Assembly: GCA_019634695.1 (NCBI GenBank)
Contig: JAHCAW010000029.1
Coordinates: forward strand, 1-47,112
Direction: 5' to 3'
Origin: Candidatus Sumerlaeia bacterium
GTDB lineage: Bacteria; Sumerlaeota; Sumerlaeia; SLMS01; JAHLLQ01
Length of the DNA stretch: 47,112 nucleotides
Below, one piece after another: positions 46,744 to 47,112 of this stretch. Both the position numbers and the translations under genes were made by a program. Within the stretch, counting starts at the first letter, position 1, and every line of letters begins with the position of its first letter. A model generated the notes under the pieces. It saw nothing but the letters and a program-made list of their open reading frames with translations. It made no database searches and had not been told where the DNA came from.

Positions 46744-47112
46744 AACCGATCCCCGATCCAGCCGCCGTTCGTACTGTGGCGATTCGCATGACGAACTGGG
46801 TCGGTGACACCGTGATGAACACGCCCTTTCTGGCGCGTGTGCGGCGTCAGTTTCCCAATGCGCGCATCGTGGCGCTCGGGCGGCGGTCGGTGATGCCGTT
46901 GCTCGATCCGCATCCCGACGTGGATGAGGCGTGGACGATCGACGACCGCTCCACCGCCGGCAGATGGGAGGCGGTGCGACGCCTGCGAGCCCTGCGTGCG
47001 GATGTCGGCTTCGCGCTGCCGAACTCGCTCAACTCGGCGCTGCTGTTGGCATTGGGCGGAGCGCGTGCGCGTGTGGGCTATGCCCGGGATGCGCGGCGCT
47101 GGGTGCTCACGC
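46740..47112 (+). CDS. waaF: ADP-heptose:LPS heptosyltransferase II-like (GT9), partial
   Basis: The 124 visible residues start at GTG 46740, overlapping the HAD stop by four bases. The N-terminus has the GT9 signature IRMTNWVGDTVMNTPFLARV, then PNARIVALGRRSV and NPD-like PHPDVDEAW, and a run L-P-N-S-L-N-S-A-L-L followed by A-R-V-G-Y-A-R-D. This is the pattern of WaaF, which adds heptose to the lipopolysaccharide core, and indicates an outer membrane. The gene continues beyond the window. Confidence 0.88.
   Translation, partial: MKPIPDPAAVRTVAIRMTNWVGDTVMNTPFLARVRRQFPNARIVALGRRSVMPLLDPHPDVDEAWTIDDRSTAGRWEAVRRLRALRADVGFALPNSLNSALLLALGGARARVGYARDARRWVLT

Overview
The window is GC-rich bacterial chromosome with genes packed closely on both strands. 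A WaaF-like heptosyltransferase points to a Gram-negative (LPS) envelope, and a UbiE/MenG plus UbiX pair points to quinone synthesis. Two lipoprotein-dependent sugar ABC importers and a secreted glycosidase with a C-terminal dockerin-like domain suggest a heterotroph feeding on polysaccharide. Housekeeping proteins are diverged, several domain fusions are unusual, and dockerin-like repeats are present. Together these suit a poorly cultured lineage (Sumerlaeota, Planctomycetota or similar), but the phylum is an inference only.

Layout. 1-3688: the end of a sugar ABC operon (permease, lipoprotein) on the minus strand, divergent from an orphan NtrC-type response regulator. 3689-6683: an accessory pocket with lower-GC sequence, a small exported protein, dispersed repeats, and a 2.07 kb IS1634-type insertion sequence whose transposase is frameshifted; it abuts tRNA-Ser(GGA). 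7000-9692: two tandem CorC/TlyC-like CBS membrane proteins. 9742-11092: ubiE-ubiX (minus). 11296-14641: a large exported CehA/PHP-like protein lacking the usual metal-binding histidines, followed by a thioredoxin-like protein. 14648-16510: a minus-strand run of CPBP protease, DUF503 and apt.

16578-29236 is the information-processing core on the minus strand: tRNA-Trp, secE, nusG, rplK, rplA, rplJ, rplL, rpoB, rpoC. It carries an L10 leader before rplJ, a strong hairpin between rplL and rpoB, and a terminator after rpoC. Divergent from it are a large helical-repeat protein (29557-31980), a RadC-like JAMM domain fused to a DinG/XPD helicase (32110-34833) and rpoD (35671-37545) with a strong terminator.

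37701-47112 is mostly plus strand: the glycosidase, a cysteine-free Rrf2 regulator beside an SLC13/RCK_C transporter, the Bpt N-end-rule transferase, a second sugar ABC operon (lipoprotein plus two permeases, no ATPase), a HAD hydrolase and the start of waaF.

The most interesting points are the JAMM-DinG fusion, the metal-ligand-deficient PHP-like exported protein, the glycosidase with a dockerin-like tail, and an IS that appears to have inserted at the CTAG containing a stop codon. I saw no CRISPR array, no recognisable phage module and no complete novel defence system.
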